A DNA stretch of 64,000 bases, taken from Clostridiales bacterium (GTDB lineage: Bacteria; Bacillota; Clostridia; Oscillospirales; CAG-272). Numbering within the stretch: position 1 is the stretch's first letter; every line of letters begins with the position of its first letter. Under the pieces are notes generated by a model that saw only the letters and a list, made by a program, of their open reading frames with translations, was not told the origin of the DNA and made no database searches. Shown here piece after piece: positions 25,802 through 35,532 of this stretch. The DNA is taken from NCBI GenBank assembly GCA_003150035.1, contig QALR01000013.1:67421-131420 (forward strand), read 5' to 3'. The position numbers and the translations under genes were made by a program.

Positions 25802-27176
25802 AATTAGATTCAACAGTAAGGATCCTGCACCCGATGTAAAACCGTTCAGACTTCGTGCGGTTGAAATCTTGGATGAGAATCAGTGGGCTGTGTTTTCCAA
25901 CAGGCTCTTGGATGATTATGATTTTATTGCCAAGCATTCCGATGCATTGTGTGTAGGATCCGATGGCGTTACCAACGCTCTCCTCGTCCTCAACAAGCAG
26001 ACCGAGGAAGGAATCCTCGTCAACAGCGAGGGTTCTTCCTATGCGAGGTACTCTGCGTATCTGCCTTTCGCCGGACACATGCTTGATTATTATGTCAACA
26101 TGATCGCCGACTACTGCGTGACCGAAGGAACGCTGAATACAAGCGATGGAGCTTGGGCTATCTCCTTCGATGAACTGTACAAGCATCACAATGAGGTCGA
26201 CATCACTGAGGGCAACGGCATCGACGAGTTGGTACTGCGAGAGCTTCAGATGCGAGATGAGGTCGCCGAAGCCATTCAGACCGAGGATGGTTATGAAATA
26301 ACCTATCACCTTAAACATTGTCCTCAGTGCAATGCAGGTGGTATCGAAGCAGGGTTCTCTCTGCTCTCACTTCTCGGATGTACGCTTCAAGATGTTCACT
26401 TCATCGAGAAGGACGGAAGCGATATCGTTGCAACCATCACGGAGCTGAACGCAAACATGATTACCGAACAAGGCCGTGAGGAATGGGCAGACGTTCTCTC
26501 CACGAAGGTCGGCAAGATCTTCAATCATCAAGGTCAGATCATGATAGAGCTTGAAGACTTCGACAAGCTCCGTCTTCAGTCATTCGCCTACGCTTCCCAC
26601 GGACTCGCTGAAAATTCGTCTGCGTGGTTCAAGGATCCCGACGAACCGAAACCCGATTTCACAAACAACCATTACGAGGTAGTCGATCAAGATGAGTTCG
26701 AAATTGCTTACGCAAAGCACATCCTGTGGCTCAACGATCTCCCCGGAGGTAAGCAACTTGATATGAGTGGCTGTCACCTTGATGGAGTCAACCTCGCCAA
26801 CAGAAAACTCTTGAACTCCAACTTCTCGGATGCACTTCTCGTAGGATGCAACATGGACTCGGCAGAACTTTGCTTCGCAAATTTCTCCGGAGCCTTCCTT
26901 GATCACTGCTCAATGCAGTATGTGAATGCCGATGAGATCAACTTCCGTGGAGCTACCTTGAAGGAGAGTGACCTCTCCTATATCCTTCTTTACGGTGGAA
27001 ACTTCGCTCACGCTACGTTCTATAAGAGCGACCTGTTCAATTGTAACATCGGCAACACGTGCTTTGAAGGAACAAGATTTGTGAATACTCCCACGGCTTG
27101 TGAAAACATCGATCTTGATTTTAAGATTACGGATGCCGATTGGGTAGCCAGCAATGAAGGACAGGTGATGCAGTAA
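25791..27176 (+). CDS. DUF6329-like plus pentapeptide-repeat protein
   Basis: The N-terminal part (NPKIRFNSKDPAPD, LVNSEGSSYARYSAYLPF) fits the DUF6329 type seen in Clostridial mobile elements. The C-terminal 140 residues are pentapeptide repeats (LDMSGCHLDGVNLANRKLLN and onward, roughly 20 units), which form a right-handed beta-helix. A perfect GGAGGTGATT site (25778-25787) points to ACG 25791 as start (461 residues, beginning M-NPKIRF); the in-frame TTG 25776 lacks a site. Pentapeptide proteins such as Qnr and MfpA mimic DNA; a gyrase- or restriction-related role is inference. Confidence 0.7.
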   Translation, partial: TNPKIRFNSKDPAPDVKPFRLRAVEILDENQWAVFSNRLLDDYDFIAKHSDALCVGSDGVTNALLVLNKQTEEGILVNSEGSSYARYSAYLPFAGHMLDYYVNMIADYCVTEGTLNTSDGAWAISFDELYKHHNEVDITEGNGIDELVLRELQMRDEVAEAIQTEDGYEITYHLKHCPQCNAGGIEAGFSLLSLLGCTLQDVHFIEKDGSDIVATITELNANMITEQGREEWADVLSTKVGKIFNHQGQIMIELEDFDKLRLQSFAYASHGLAENSSAWFKDPDEPKPDFTNNHYEVVDQDEFEIAYAKHILWLNDLPGGKQLDMSGCHLDGVNLANRKLLNSNFSDALLVGCNMDSAELCFANFSGAFLDHCSMQYVNADEINFRGATLKESDLSYILLYGGNFAHATFYKSDLFNCNIGNTCFEGTRFVNTPTACENIDLDFKITDADWVASNEGQVMQ

Positions 27177-27406
27177 TGGCTACGATGGACAATAAGTTTT
27201 CCACCATTCAAGTCGAATACGAAACCGAAAAGCTCGAAGCGGTTCGAATTTATTTGCGAGATAAGAACTCCACGGTAGAGCGAGAACTCGCAGATGCAAT
27301 CGAATCCGTCTTCAAAAAAGTTGTTCCCGTTGCAGTTCGGGGATATATCGAAAAGAAAAATGCTCCGCCTCCGAAGCCTGTAACTTCGGATCAACAGAGC
27401 GAGTAA
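27176..27406 (+). CDS. DUF6103-like protein
   Basis: A 76-residue basic-acidic protein (TIQVEYETEKLEAVRIYLRD, then VERELADAIESVFKKVVP and VRGYIE) that fits the DUF6103 type. It resembles small ribbon-helix-helix-type accessory proteins found upstream of mobilisation genes. Its ATG overlaps the previous TAA. Last gene before the probable oriT gap. Confidence 0.65.
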   Translation: MATMDNKFSTIQVEYETEKLEAVRIYLRDKNSTVERELADAIESVFKKVVPVAVRGYIEKKNAPPPKPVTSDQQSE

Positions 27407-27776
27407 CAAACAATTCTATTATTAGTCAGGAAGACATCAAAACACGTGCTAAAAACCGCCCAAAGTTAAGGGGGTACGAAAAAGTCTCGGAAATCGTCAG
27501 ATAAGACGATTTTCGATTGGAAAGCAGGTTAAAGAGGTATGCCGCTCACGGCAACCTCCCCTCACATCGGACGGCAGAGCCGACCGAATTTGCGAGAAAA
27601 ACAGAGATTTCGAGAGCTTTCAAGAGATGCCTGTTTTCTATAAAGGTATTCCAAAATCGCCTGTGTGTGCGAAAAATTGACTTTTTGGACTCCATTTTGG
27701 CTGAAACGGCGGTTTTTCGCGGGTTTTGGTATTCCATTGACGTATTCCATTCAAGAAAGTGAGGTAAATTGCAAAA
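27407..27776 (+). promoter_or_regulatory. Probable oriT region
   Basis: A 370-nt non-coding stretch directly before MobC-like and relaxase genes, the usual oriT position. It holds an AAATCGTC/GACGATTT hairpin (near 27491-27513), a GAGGT-TGCCG/CGGCA-ACCTC hairpin (27534-27558), and three GTATTCC boxes: 27646, 27729 and 27742. The last two are a tandem GTATTCCATT repeat with 13-bp period, next to the MobC-like gene. I cannot point to the nick site. Confidence 0.55.
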
Positions 27777-28205
27777 ATGGACAATTCTGAAAATCTCGAC
27801 GAGATGCTCCAAGAACCCGTCAAAAGAATCGGTGTCTATATGACTGAGTCAACTCATGAGATGGCAAAAAGGCACTACAAGGAAACTGGTTGTAAGAGTG
27901 TGAGTGACTATATTTGCAAGGCTATCCACTACTACACAGAGCTTCATTCACTGAAGGATTGCTCCAATGTCATCCCCGACATCATCACCTCTACGCTCAA
28001 GGACATCACAAGAGAGAGCGATAACCGTCAAGGTAGATTGCTCTTCAAGATGGCTGTGGAGCTGACGATCCTGCAGAATATCATTGCAGCCAACAGCAAC
28101 ATTGACGTGGCTACGCTCGAAAGAGTGCGTGGTATCTGTGTCAATGAGGTCAAAAAGCTCAACGGCATTATCAGTTTCGATGAAGCAGTCAGATGGCAAA
28201 GCTGA
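27777..28205 (+). CDS. MobC-like relaxosome accessory protein
   Basis: A 142-residue protein. The N-terminal third (KRIGVYMTESTHEMAKRHYK, then SVSDYICKAIHYY) has the ribbon-helix-helix look of MobC-type proteins; the rest is helical. Such proteins bind oriT and help the relaxase nick. The gene overlaps the relaxase start by 13 bases, so the two are co-translated. Confidence 0.75.
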   Translation: MDNSENLDEMLQEPVKRIGVYMTESTHEMAKRHYKETGCKSVSDYICKAIHYYTELHSLKDCSNVIPDIITSTLKDITRESDNRQGRLLFKMAVELTILQNIIAANSNIDVATLERVRGICVNEVKKLNGIISFDEAVRWQS

Positions 28206-29509
28206 TATTAAAAGTCAACTACTACAAGCCCGGTCGTGCCAAGTCGATGGGTGGCTACGCAAAATATATTGCTACCCGTGAGAACGTTGAAAAGATTGAA
28301 GACAGGTCTCTAACGCTGAAAAGCACAGAAAATCAAGACGAGTTGATAGAAAAGCTCGTCAAAGATTTCCCTGAAAGTATATTCAGCGAGGAATATCTAT
28401 CGTATCAAGAAGCTCCGAACAGAGCCAATGCGAGTGAGTATATCACAAGAACTCTCGAAGACAACCTGCCTTTTATCGTTGACTCTCCGACCTACGCCGA
28501 CTATATTGCTACCCGTCCGAGAGCCGAGAGGATCGGCTCTCACGGACTTTTCACTTCGGGTGATGAGCCTGTGGTGCTGTCAAAAGTATCACAGGAGTTG
28601 AACGAACATCAAGGAAACGTGTGGACGTTCATTGCTTCTCTCAAGCGTGAAGATGCTGAAAGGCTCGGGTATGATAACGCTTCCCGATGGAAGGACATGA
28701 TAGGTAGCCACGTTGCGCAGATGGCTTCGGCTATGAAGATTCCGATTGAAAACCTCAAATGGTACGGTGCTTTTCATAACGAGGGGCATCATCCCCACGT
28801 GCATATCATGGTCTACTCGAAAAATCCAAAGGAAGGTTATATCAATAACTATGGAATTGAGAAGATACGTTCAGAGTTCGTCCGAGATATTTTCGCTCAA
28901 CACCTCACGAGTCTGTACGAGGATCAGACCGAACTGCGTCAACGTTTGAAGACTGCAGCCAATGAATTGATCCACGAAATTCTCACCAAGGCAGAAGGAA
29001 GGACCATCGAGAACGATAGCATCGAGCAAAAGATACTGCTCCTCTCCGAGAAGCTCAAGAAGACAAAAGGCAAAAAGGTCTATGGTTATTTGAGCAAGGA
29101 CATCAAGAATCTCGTGGATTCTATTGTGGATGACCTCGCCAAGGATGATACCATCTCGGAACTGTACGACCTGTGGTATAATCTGAAATATGAAATCCTT
29201 GGTATGTATTCGGGCAAACGGCCTCCGAAGATACCCCTGTCCGAGAACAAAGAATTCAGATCCATCAAGAACAGTATCATCAAGGAAGCCTCCTCGCCAA
29301 ACTACGATCCCAACGTAAAAGTCCACTCCTACCCAAAGGAAAACAGAGTGAGTGCTACCGCAGTCACTCGTCTATTCAAAAATCTCTGCAACATCTTCCG
29401 TGACAAATTCGATGACGAAAACAGAAGAACCATCTACACTCCTGCCGTCGACAAGCGAATCCGTCGTGAGGATGAAGCCAAGAGAAATGCGGAACTCATA
29501 TACGATTAA
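28193..29509 (+). CDS. MobP-type relaxase
   Basis: A 438-residue relaxase. The divalent-metal His motif is FHNEGHHPHVHIMVYSK with H195, H199, H200, H202 and H204. The N-terminus (KVNYYKPGRAKSMGGYAKYI) and NVWTFIASLKREDAERLGYD fit the MobP3-like group of Firmicute elements, in which a Tyr near the N-terminus attacks oriT; Y10, Y11 and Y22 are candidates. The C-terminal 200 residues are helical. It overlaps MobC and is followed by a primase. Confidence 0.9.
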   Translation: MAKLILKVNYYKPGRAKSMGGYAKYIATRENVEKIEDRSLTLKSTENQDELIEKLVKDFPESIFSEEYLSYQEAPNRANASEYITRTLEDNLPFIVDSPTYADYIATRPRAERIGSHGLFTSGDEPVVLSKVSQELNEHQGNVWTFIASLKREDAERLGYDNASRWKDMIGSHVAQMASAMKIPIENLKWYGAFHNEGHHPHVHIMVYSKNPKEGYINNYGIEKIRSEFVRDIFAQHLTSLYEDQTELRQRLKTAANELIHEILTKAEGRTIENDSIEQKILLLSEKLKKTKGKKVYGYLSKDIKNLVDSIVDDLAKDDTISELYDLWYNLKYEILGMYSGKRPPKIPLSENKEFRSIKNSIIKEASSPNYDPNVKVHSYPKENRVSATAVTRLFKNLCNIFRDKFDDENRRTIYTPAVDKRIRREDEAKRNAELIYD

Positions 29510-29523
29510 GGAAAGGAGATGCC

Positions 29524-30480
29524 ATGCCGTATATAAATTTCACAGAACAAGAAAAAGCATCAGCGAATGCTTCAAGCATCGTTGAATATCTGACCGCCCA
29601 CGGCGAATCGGTCGAAAAAGTCGGACGCGAATATGTTTGGGAAGCCCCGTCGGGTAAAGTCTCAATCAACGGAAGCGAATGGTTCAGTCAATACGAACTC
29701 GTCGGTGGCGGTGCAGTCAATTTCGTTCAAAAGTTTTTCGGGCTGTCCTATCCCGAAGCAGTCCGAAGTCTGCTCGGAAGCAACGCAGGTGAAGAAGTCA
29801 TCGGCGAGAGAATGCCTCCGAAGATCAAGCCCAAGAAACCTTTTGAACTGCCCGAAAAGCATCCCGATATGCGTAGAGTCTATGGATATCTGATGCACGA
29901 GCGAATGATAGACCGACAAGTCATCAATCGCTTTGTAGCAGACGGACTCATCTATGAGGATGCAAAGTATCACAATGCCGTCTTCATTGGCAACGACAGG
30001 AACGGCAAAACCGTCCACGCACACAAAAGAGCGACCTCTGCCAAATCCGATTTCAAAGGAAATCTGGAAAGCAGTATTGCTGAATATAGCTTTCATTTTG
30101 ATGGCTCATCCGAATACCTATTCGTATTTGAAGCTCCCATTGATATGCTGGCCTATATCTCCATGCACAAGAAAGGATGGGATAGCCACTCCTACGTTGC
30201 ACTCTGCTCCACAGCAGACCGCGCAGCTCTTCAAATGCTGAAGGACAATCCTAACCTCAAGACTGTCTATCTGTGCCTTGACAATGACAATGCAGGCCAG
30301 ATCGGTTGCGAGAGAATCTCCAAGGCAATACACGAGCTTGGAGAATATTCCGTGTGGAGAGTCCCTCCGCAGAACAAGGATTGGGATGAGGATCTCAAGG
30401 CTCTCAACGGACGAGAAGCGATACCTGCCGAGCAGAACAGCACAGCCGAAACACCAACAAACATCGACTTGACAATGTAA
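29524..30480 (+). CDS. DUF3991/Toprim DNA primase-like protein
   Basis: A 318-residue protein. An N-terminal zinc-ribbon-like region without the Cys residues (GSEWFSQYELVGGGAVNFV) is followed by DUF3991 (YGYLMHERMIDRQVINRF) and a Toprim-like domain with LFVFEAPIDMLAYISM and VYLCLDNDNAGQIGC (the DxDxxG site). It probably primes or restarts replication of the transferred strand. AAAGGAG lies before its ATG. Confidence 0.85.
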   Translation: MPYINFTEQEKASANASSIVEYLTAHGESVEKVGREYVWEAPSGKVSINGSEWFSQYELVGGGAVNFVQKFFGLSYPEAVRSLLGSNAGEEVIGERMPPKIKPKKPFELPEKHPDMRRVYGYLMHERMIDRQVINRFVADGLIYEDAKYHNAVFIGNDRNGKTVHAHKRATSAKSDFKGNLESSIAEYSFHFDGSSEYLFVFEAPIDMLAYISMHKKGWDSHSYVALCSTADRAALQMLKDNPNLKTVYLCLDNDNAGQIGCERISKAIHELGEYSVWRVPPQNKDWDEDLKALNGREAIPAEQNSTAETPTNIDLTM

Positions 30481-30535
30481 GTCGGAAAGGATTCTATGAT
30501 CAAAAACAATATTATTTTACGCACGAGGTATCCCA

Positions 30536-30961
30536 TTGCTTTACTACGATTCCAAGAAACGTGATAACCCCGGCGATTACTTTCCGTTGCCGAAATCCAT
30601 ATTTCATCTTGATTTGTCCGCAGGGGAGATAGTCGTCTATGCCTACCTTATGTACTGCGAAGATCGCAAGACATTTCAATGTCATCCGAGTTATACCACG
30701 ATAGGCAGTGCGACCGGCATGAGTAAAAACACAGTGAAAAAATATGTTGAGAGCCTTGAAAGGAAAGGGTTTATCTACACCGAACCCACCAAAGTCAAGA
30801 CGAAGGATGGACGAACACACAACGGCAGTCTCTTGTACACCATTCAACCTATCAAGCCAATTGAAGAAGCATACTTCGAAAGGCAAATAGCAATTGCCAA
30901 TGCGCAACACCAAGCGAGATTGGCCCTTGAAAAATTCGAAAAGAAACACGGAAGGAGATGA
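30536..30961 (+). CDS. Winged-helix protein, RepA-N/DnaD-like
   Basis: A 141-residue protein read from TTG 30536 behind a CGAGGT site. Residues 14-65 (YFPLPKSIFHLDLSAGEIVV, then SYTTIGSATGMSKNTVKKYV) form a helix-turn-helix of the replication-initiator or DnaD-like type. The C-terminus is a basic helix. It may regulate or start element replication. An overlapping 22-codon frame (ATG 30496-30564) with its own ribosome site could act as a coupling leader; I do not list it as a gene. Confidence 0.7.
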   Translation: MLYYDSKKRDNPGDYFPLPKSIFHLDLSAGEIVVYAYLMYCEDRKTFQCHPSYTTIGSATGMSKNTVKKYVESLERKGFIYTEPTKVKTKDGRTHNGSLLYTIQPIKPIEEAYFERQIAIANAQHQARLALEKFEKKHGRR

Positions 30962-30967
30962 AAACCA

Positions 30968-32800
30968 ATAGGTAGTATAGAAATATTAATCACAGTTGCC
31001 GCTATCATGGGCGGTCTTTTTATATTTATCACTCTTGCATCTCACCTCTATGGACTCAACAGCATCAAGAGCAAAACCGTCGGACATGGCCAGCACGGCA
31101 CTGCTCGATGGGCATCCAAGCGTGAGATTAAGGACACCTACACAAAAGTCCCTTACGAGCCGAGCAAATGGCGTGAGGACGAGAAGTCCAGACCGACAGA
31201 GCAGGGGATAGTGGTAGGATGTGAGACGCTTGGGAAAGAAACCATTGGGCTGGTGGACTCCGGTGATGTTCACTGTATGATGATCGGCGCAGCAGGTGTC
31301 GGTAAGACAGCGTATTGGCTCTATCCCAACATTGAATACGCTTGTGCTTCGGGAATGTCTTTCATGTCCACCGACACCAAGGGTGACATCATGAGAAACT
31401 ACGGATCCATCGCATCCAAGTACTACGGATATAATATCTCTGTTATTGACCTTCGAAATCCGATGAGATCCCACGGAAACAACCTGCTTCACCTCGTCAA
31501 CAAGTATATGGACTTGTATGCCCAGCATCCCGAAACGATTGCATACAAAGCCAAGGCTGAAAAGTATGCGAAAATCATTTCAAAGACCATTATCCTGTCG
31601 GGTATGGATGCAGGATCCTTTGGTCAGAACGCATACTTCTATGACGCGGCTGAAGGTGTATTGACAGCCTCTATTCTTTTAGTATCGGAGTTCTGTAAGC
31701 CCGAAGAAAGACACATCGTATCGGTTTTCAAAATCATTCAGGAACTGCTTGCGCCGAGCAATAATAAGCAACAGAAAAATCAGTTCAACTCTCTGATGGC
31801 ACTTCTACCCGATGACCACAAAGCGAAGTGGTTCGCTGGCGCAGCTCTCAATACCTCGGAGCAGTCGATGGCGTCGGTAATGTCCACCGCACTCTCCCGA
31901 CTCAACGCATTCCTTGACTCCGAGCTTGAAACCATCCTGTGTAACGATACCGAGATTGATGCCGAGAAGTTCTGCTCTGAAAAGTCTGCGATATTTATCA
32001 TAATGCCCGAAGAAGACTCGTCCAAATACTTCATGGTCAGCCTTATCATTCAGCAACTGTACCGAGAAATCTTGGCAGTCGCCGACGAGAATGGTGGTAA
32101 GCTAAAGAACCGTGTAGTATTCTATTGTGATGAGTTCGGTACACTCCCCAAGATTGAATCTGCCGAGATGATGTTCTCGGCATCCCGTTCTCGTCGAGTT
32201 TCTATCGTTCCGATTATTCAGTCCCTCGCCCAGCTCGAAAAGAACTATGGCAAGGAAGGTGCAGAGATTATCGTGGACAACACCCAGCTCACCGTATTCG
32301 GTGGCTTTGCCCCCAACTCTGAAACTGCGCAGGTGCTATCCAAATCCTTGGGTACTCGCACCGTTATGTCAGGAAGCGTGAGTCAGAGCAAGAACGATCC
32401 CTCACGTTCACTACAAATGATAGAGCGACCGTTGATGACGGCAGACGAGTTGAAGTCTTTGCCAAAAGGTACGTTCGTTGTAACCAAGACAGGATTCAAT
32501 CCTATCAAGGTCAAACTGAAGCTCTTTTTCAAGTGGGGGATTCAGTTTGAGGACAAGCCATTCGTTGTCCCTCTTCGAGATAATCAAAACATCAAATACG
32601 CCAACAAGGATGATTTGATGACGGCTGCTCATGAGAAGTATAACAAGGATTCCAAGGATGATGAAAATGAAATCCCTTCGAACAGCTACCCGTTTGAGCA
32701 AGAGGAAAAAGAAAATAATTATCTCGAAAGTAAAAAGAGTGTACGATGTTGGCAGGACGTGAAAATTCACAAACCTGTAGACGACAACAATTCAAATTAA
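30968..32800 (+). CDS. VirD4/TraG-type coupling protein
   Basis: A coupling ATPase with Walker A GAAGVGKTAYW, the STDTKGD motif and Walker B VVFYCDEFGTLP, all as in VirD4/TraG. It links the relaxosome to the VirB4/VirB6 channel. The first ATG (31007, 597 residues) has no ribosome site and cuts into the membrane helix. The frame extends in phase to ATA 30968, 10 nt after AAGGAG, adding hydrophobic residues GSIEILITVAAI; I favour this start (610 residues). It has a single short N-terminal membrane anchor. Confidence 0.9.
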   Translation: MGSIEILITVAAIMGGLFIFITLASHLYGLNSIKSKTVGHGQHGTARWASKREIKDTYTKVPYEPSKWREDEKSRPTEQGIVVGCETLGKETIGLVDSGDVHCMMIGAAGVGKTAYWLYPNIEYACASGMSFMSTDTKGDIMRNYGSIASKYYGYNISVIDLRNPMRSHGNNLLHLVNKYMDLYAQHPETIAYKAKAEKYAKIISKTIILSGMDAGSFGQNAYFYDAAEGVLTASILLVSEFCKPEERHIVSVFKIIQELLAPSNNKQQKNQFNSLMALLPDDHKAKWFAGAALNTSEQSMASVMSTALSRLNAFLDSELETILCNDTEIDAEKFCSEKSAIFIIMPEEDSSKYFMVSLIIQQLYREILAVADENGGKLKNRVVFYCDEFGTLPKIESAEMMFSASRSRRVSIVPIIQSLAQLEKNYGKEGAEIIVDNTQLTVFGGFAPNSETAQVLSKSLGTRTVMSGSVSQSKNDPSRSLQMIERPLMTADELKSLPKGTFVVTKTGFNPIKVKLKLFFKWGIQFEDKPFVVPLRDNQNIKYANKDDLMTAAHEKYNKDSKDDENEIPSNSYPFEQEEKENNYLESKKSVRCWQDVKIHKPVDDNNSN

Positions 32801-32934
32801 TAATCAACCGTTGGTATGCAGAACGCCTAAAAGAAGTACCGAAGATTGGGCACTGCATTAATAACCATATGTAACTGCACATGTGCGACTGTCTTTTTGT
32901 GCCTACTACTTCTTGTTGAGTATTCCGCCCGAGA

Positions 32935-33008
32935 CTGAGCACCTCGACCGCACAAATTGAGCACCGTTACCGGCGAAATTGAGCACGGTCACCGCAGCCG
33001 TTGAGCAG
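32935..33008 (+). repeat. IS21 left-end transposase-binding repeats
   Basis: Four boxes close to TTGAGCAC begin at 32935, 32957, 32979 and 33001, exactly 22 bp apart. They face the inverted set at the right end. Multiple spaced end repeats are typical IstA-binding sites. Confidence 0.8.
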
Positions 33009-33069
33009 CACGGTAAAATGTAGATATGTACCCTCCAGGGTGCAAATTTCTACAAGGAGGTCAACCATT

Positions 33070-34567
33070 ATGACCAATTACCGTGAGATTCTCAGGTTGC
33101 ACAGCCTGGGGCTCAACAAAACTGAGATTGCGGCCAGTCTGCACTGTGCTCGCAACACCGTGGCCGCTGCCGGATGAAATGTCCGACAAACAGCTGGCAG
33201 TGCTGCTGTTTCCCAGCGCTTCGGGCAAACCTGCGTACAAGATGCCGGATTACGACTATGTGTATCGGGAAATGCAGAAAAGCGGCGTGACGCTGAATCT
33301 GCTGTGGCTTGAATACTGCGACCAATGCAAAGCAGCCGGAGAAATTCCGTACCAGTCTACCCAGTTCAATAAGTACTACAGCGACTATCTCAACAAGACC
33401 AATGCCACAATGCATCTGAACCACAAACCGGGAGAAGTGATGCAGGTGGACTGGGCAGGTGATACCGCTTCCGTAATTGACACGGACACTGGAGAAGTCA
33501 TTCCAGCATATGTGTTTGTGGCAACGCTGCCTTACAGTGGCTACAGCTATGTGGAGGCGTTCTTCTCCATGAACCAGGAGTGCTGGACTGCCGCCCATGT
33601 CAACGCCTACCGGTATTTCGGTGGTGTCACGCGGATGATTCAATGTGACAATCTGAAAACCGGCGTAGAAAAGCACGGAAAAGATGCGGTGGTTCTGAAC
33701 AAATCCTACCAGGAGCTGGCGGAACATTATGCCACTGCCATCGTTCCGGCCAGAGTCAGGGCACCCAAAGATAAGGCAGCTGTGGAAGGAACCGTAGGGA
33801 TCATCTCCACCTTTATTCTGGCGGCTCTGCGGAACCGGCAGTTCCTGTCCTTGCCGGAGCTGAACGAAGCAATTTGGGAGCGTCTTGAGGCGTTTAACAA
33901 CAAACCTTTTCAGAAGAAAAACGGCAGCAGAGCCAGTCTCTTTGCGGAGGAAAAGCCGTTCCTGCGACCTTTGCCGCCCTATCCATTCGAGCTTGCCACC
34001 TGGAAAAAGGCAACCGTTGGTCCCAACTACCATATTGCCGTGGAGCGGATGAACTACTCGGTTCCCTTTGAGTATATCCGCCAGAAGGTGGATGTGCGTT
34101 TGACCAGGGCAACCGTGGAGGTATTCTACAATGGGAGCCGGATCTGTTCCCATCCCAGGCTGTACGGCAAATTCAACCAGTACAGCACCATTCAGGAGCA
34201 CATGCCGCCTGACCACCAGAAATATGTGCAGTGGAACGGGGAAAGGTTTATCCGCTGGGCCGGTAAGGTTGGCAGCAGCACGGAATGTGCTGTCCGTGCC
34301 ATTCTCAGCAGCTACAAGGTGGAGCAGCAGGGGTATAAATCCTGCCTGGGACTGCTGAAGCTGGCTGACAAATATTCTGCACAGCGGCTCGAGAATGCCT
34401 GCAAGCGGGCATTGGAGTTCACCCCCAGACCTTCCCTGAAAAATATCCAGGCCATTCTTGCCTCCGGGCAGGACAAACTCCCCACGGAGCCGGAGCCCAC
34501 GTCTTCCTCCCAATACGGTTTCACCCGTGGCGCTGACTATTATGACAGGGGGAAAAAGAAATGCTGA
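33070..34567 (+). pseudogene. istA: istA transposase, frameshifted by a small deletion
   Basis: The reading frame starts at ATG 33070 behind AAGGAGG and encodes the IstA helix-turn-helix (MTNYREILRLHSLGLNKTEI). It stops at TGA 33175-33177 after 35 codons. The rest of IstA continues in another frame from about 33165 (WPLPDEMSDKQLAVLLF) with the DDE domain (MQVDWAGD, IQCDNLKTGV, then KAAVEGTV) up to 34567. About a dozen residues that normally join the two parts are missing, so a deletion fused them out of frame. The product would lack DNA-binding. Confidence 0.85.
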
Positions 34568-35307
34568 CAGAGGCAACGATTACAAAGCTGCGTGAAATGC
34601 GTCTCAGCGTAATGGCCAATGCTCTGAAAGACCAGCTGGCAGACTCTCAATTCCAGAATATGGCCTTTGAGGACAGGCTGGGGCTGTTGGTGGATGCGGA
34701 ATGGAATGCCCGTAAAAATAACCATCTGCAAAAGCTGATCCGCCAGGCCAGCTTCTCCGAACCCGGCGCTTGCCTTGAAAATGTGGAATACCTTCCAGAC
34801 AGGAATCTGAAGCGTGAGGAACTTCTACGGTTTGGTACCTGCGGCTATATTCAGGAGCACCACAACATCATTCTGCTGGGAGCGACAGGGAGCGGCAAGA
34901 CCTATCTGGCATGCGCGCTTGGAATGGCGGCAGTCAGACAGTTCCTGACAGTCAAGTACATCCGTCTGCCGGATCTGCTGGTGGAGTTTAACATTGCCAG
35001 AGGCAACGGAAGCATCCGAAAGCTCCTGGCTCAGTACAAGAAGTACTCGCTCCTGATTATTGACGAATGGCTTCTCTACCCCCTAAAGGAAACAGAAGCC
35101 AGAGACCTCCTGGAGATTATGGAGGCCAGGTACAAAAGGGCTTCTACGATCCTGTGTTCCCAGTTTGACATTCCGGGCTGGAGAGAGAATCTCTCCGATC
35201 CGATCCTGGCAGACGCAATCTGTGACCGCATTGTCCATGACGCCTACACCATTGTCATTGGCGGAAAGGAGTCCATGCGGAAGCGGAAAGGCTTGCAGGA
35301 AACCTGA
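34561..35307 (+). CDS. istB: IstB helper ATPase of IS21
   Basis: A 248-residue DnaA/DnaC-like AAA+ protein with Walker A GATGSGKTYLACALG, Walker B LLIIDEW and a C-terminal DRIVHDAY arginine-finger zone. It helps IstA choose and capture target DNA. The frame is intact and overlaps istA by seven bases, as usual for IS21. Confidence 0.95.
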   Translation: MLTEATITKLREMRLSVMANALKDQLADSQFQNMAFEDRLGLLVDAEWNARKNNHLQKLIRQASFSEPGACLENVEYLPDRNLKREELLRFGTCGYIQEHHNIILLGATGSGKTYLACALGMAAVRQFLTVKYIRLPDLLVEFNIARGNGSIRKLLAQYKKYSLLIIDEWLLYPLKETEARDLLEIMEARYKRASTILCSQFDIPGWRENLSDPILADAICDRIVHDAYTIVIGGKESMRKRKGLQET

Positions 35308-35369
35308 GGTAAGAGCCTGCGGCTCACCGGGCTCTGCCCGGATCCGAGGTTTAACGCATTTTGGTTTTC

Positions 35370-35431
35370 CAGGAGAGTGATTGGGATGGTGCAACAAAAA
35401 AGAGAGCGATGCTGACGACATCACTCTCCTG
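35370..35431. other. Long-range inverted repeat between istB and the right end
   Basis: CAGGAGAGTGAT (35370-35381) pairs perfectly with ATCACTCTCCTG (35420-35431) across a 38-nt loop. No T run follows. It lies inside IS21 and its role is unknown. Confidence 0.55.
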
Positions 35432-35532
35432 CCAAACCCCATACACGGTGCTCATGTCGCTCCTCAGCGTTGCACTATCCTCCGATATGGCTAAAAGCAA
35501 ATTAATGATACCAAGCACAGCATAGTCTGTCA

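Noticed and set aside
27517..27812. Overlapping frames on both strands in the gap before the MobC-like gene
   Set aside because: Several frames of similar length on both strands, no ribosome sites; better explained as oriT region.
33113..34576. 487-codon minus-strand frame
   Set aside because: Antisense to istA; long only because of high GC. The plus strand holds the transposase motifs.
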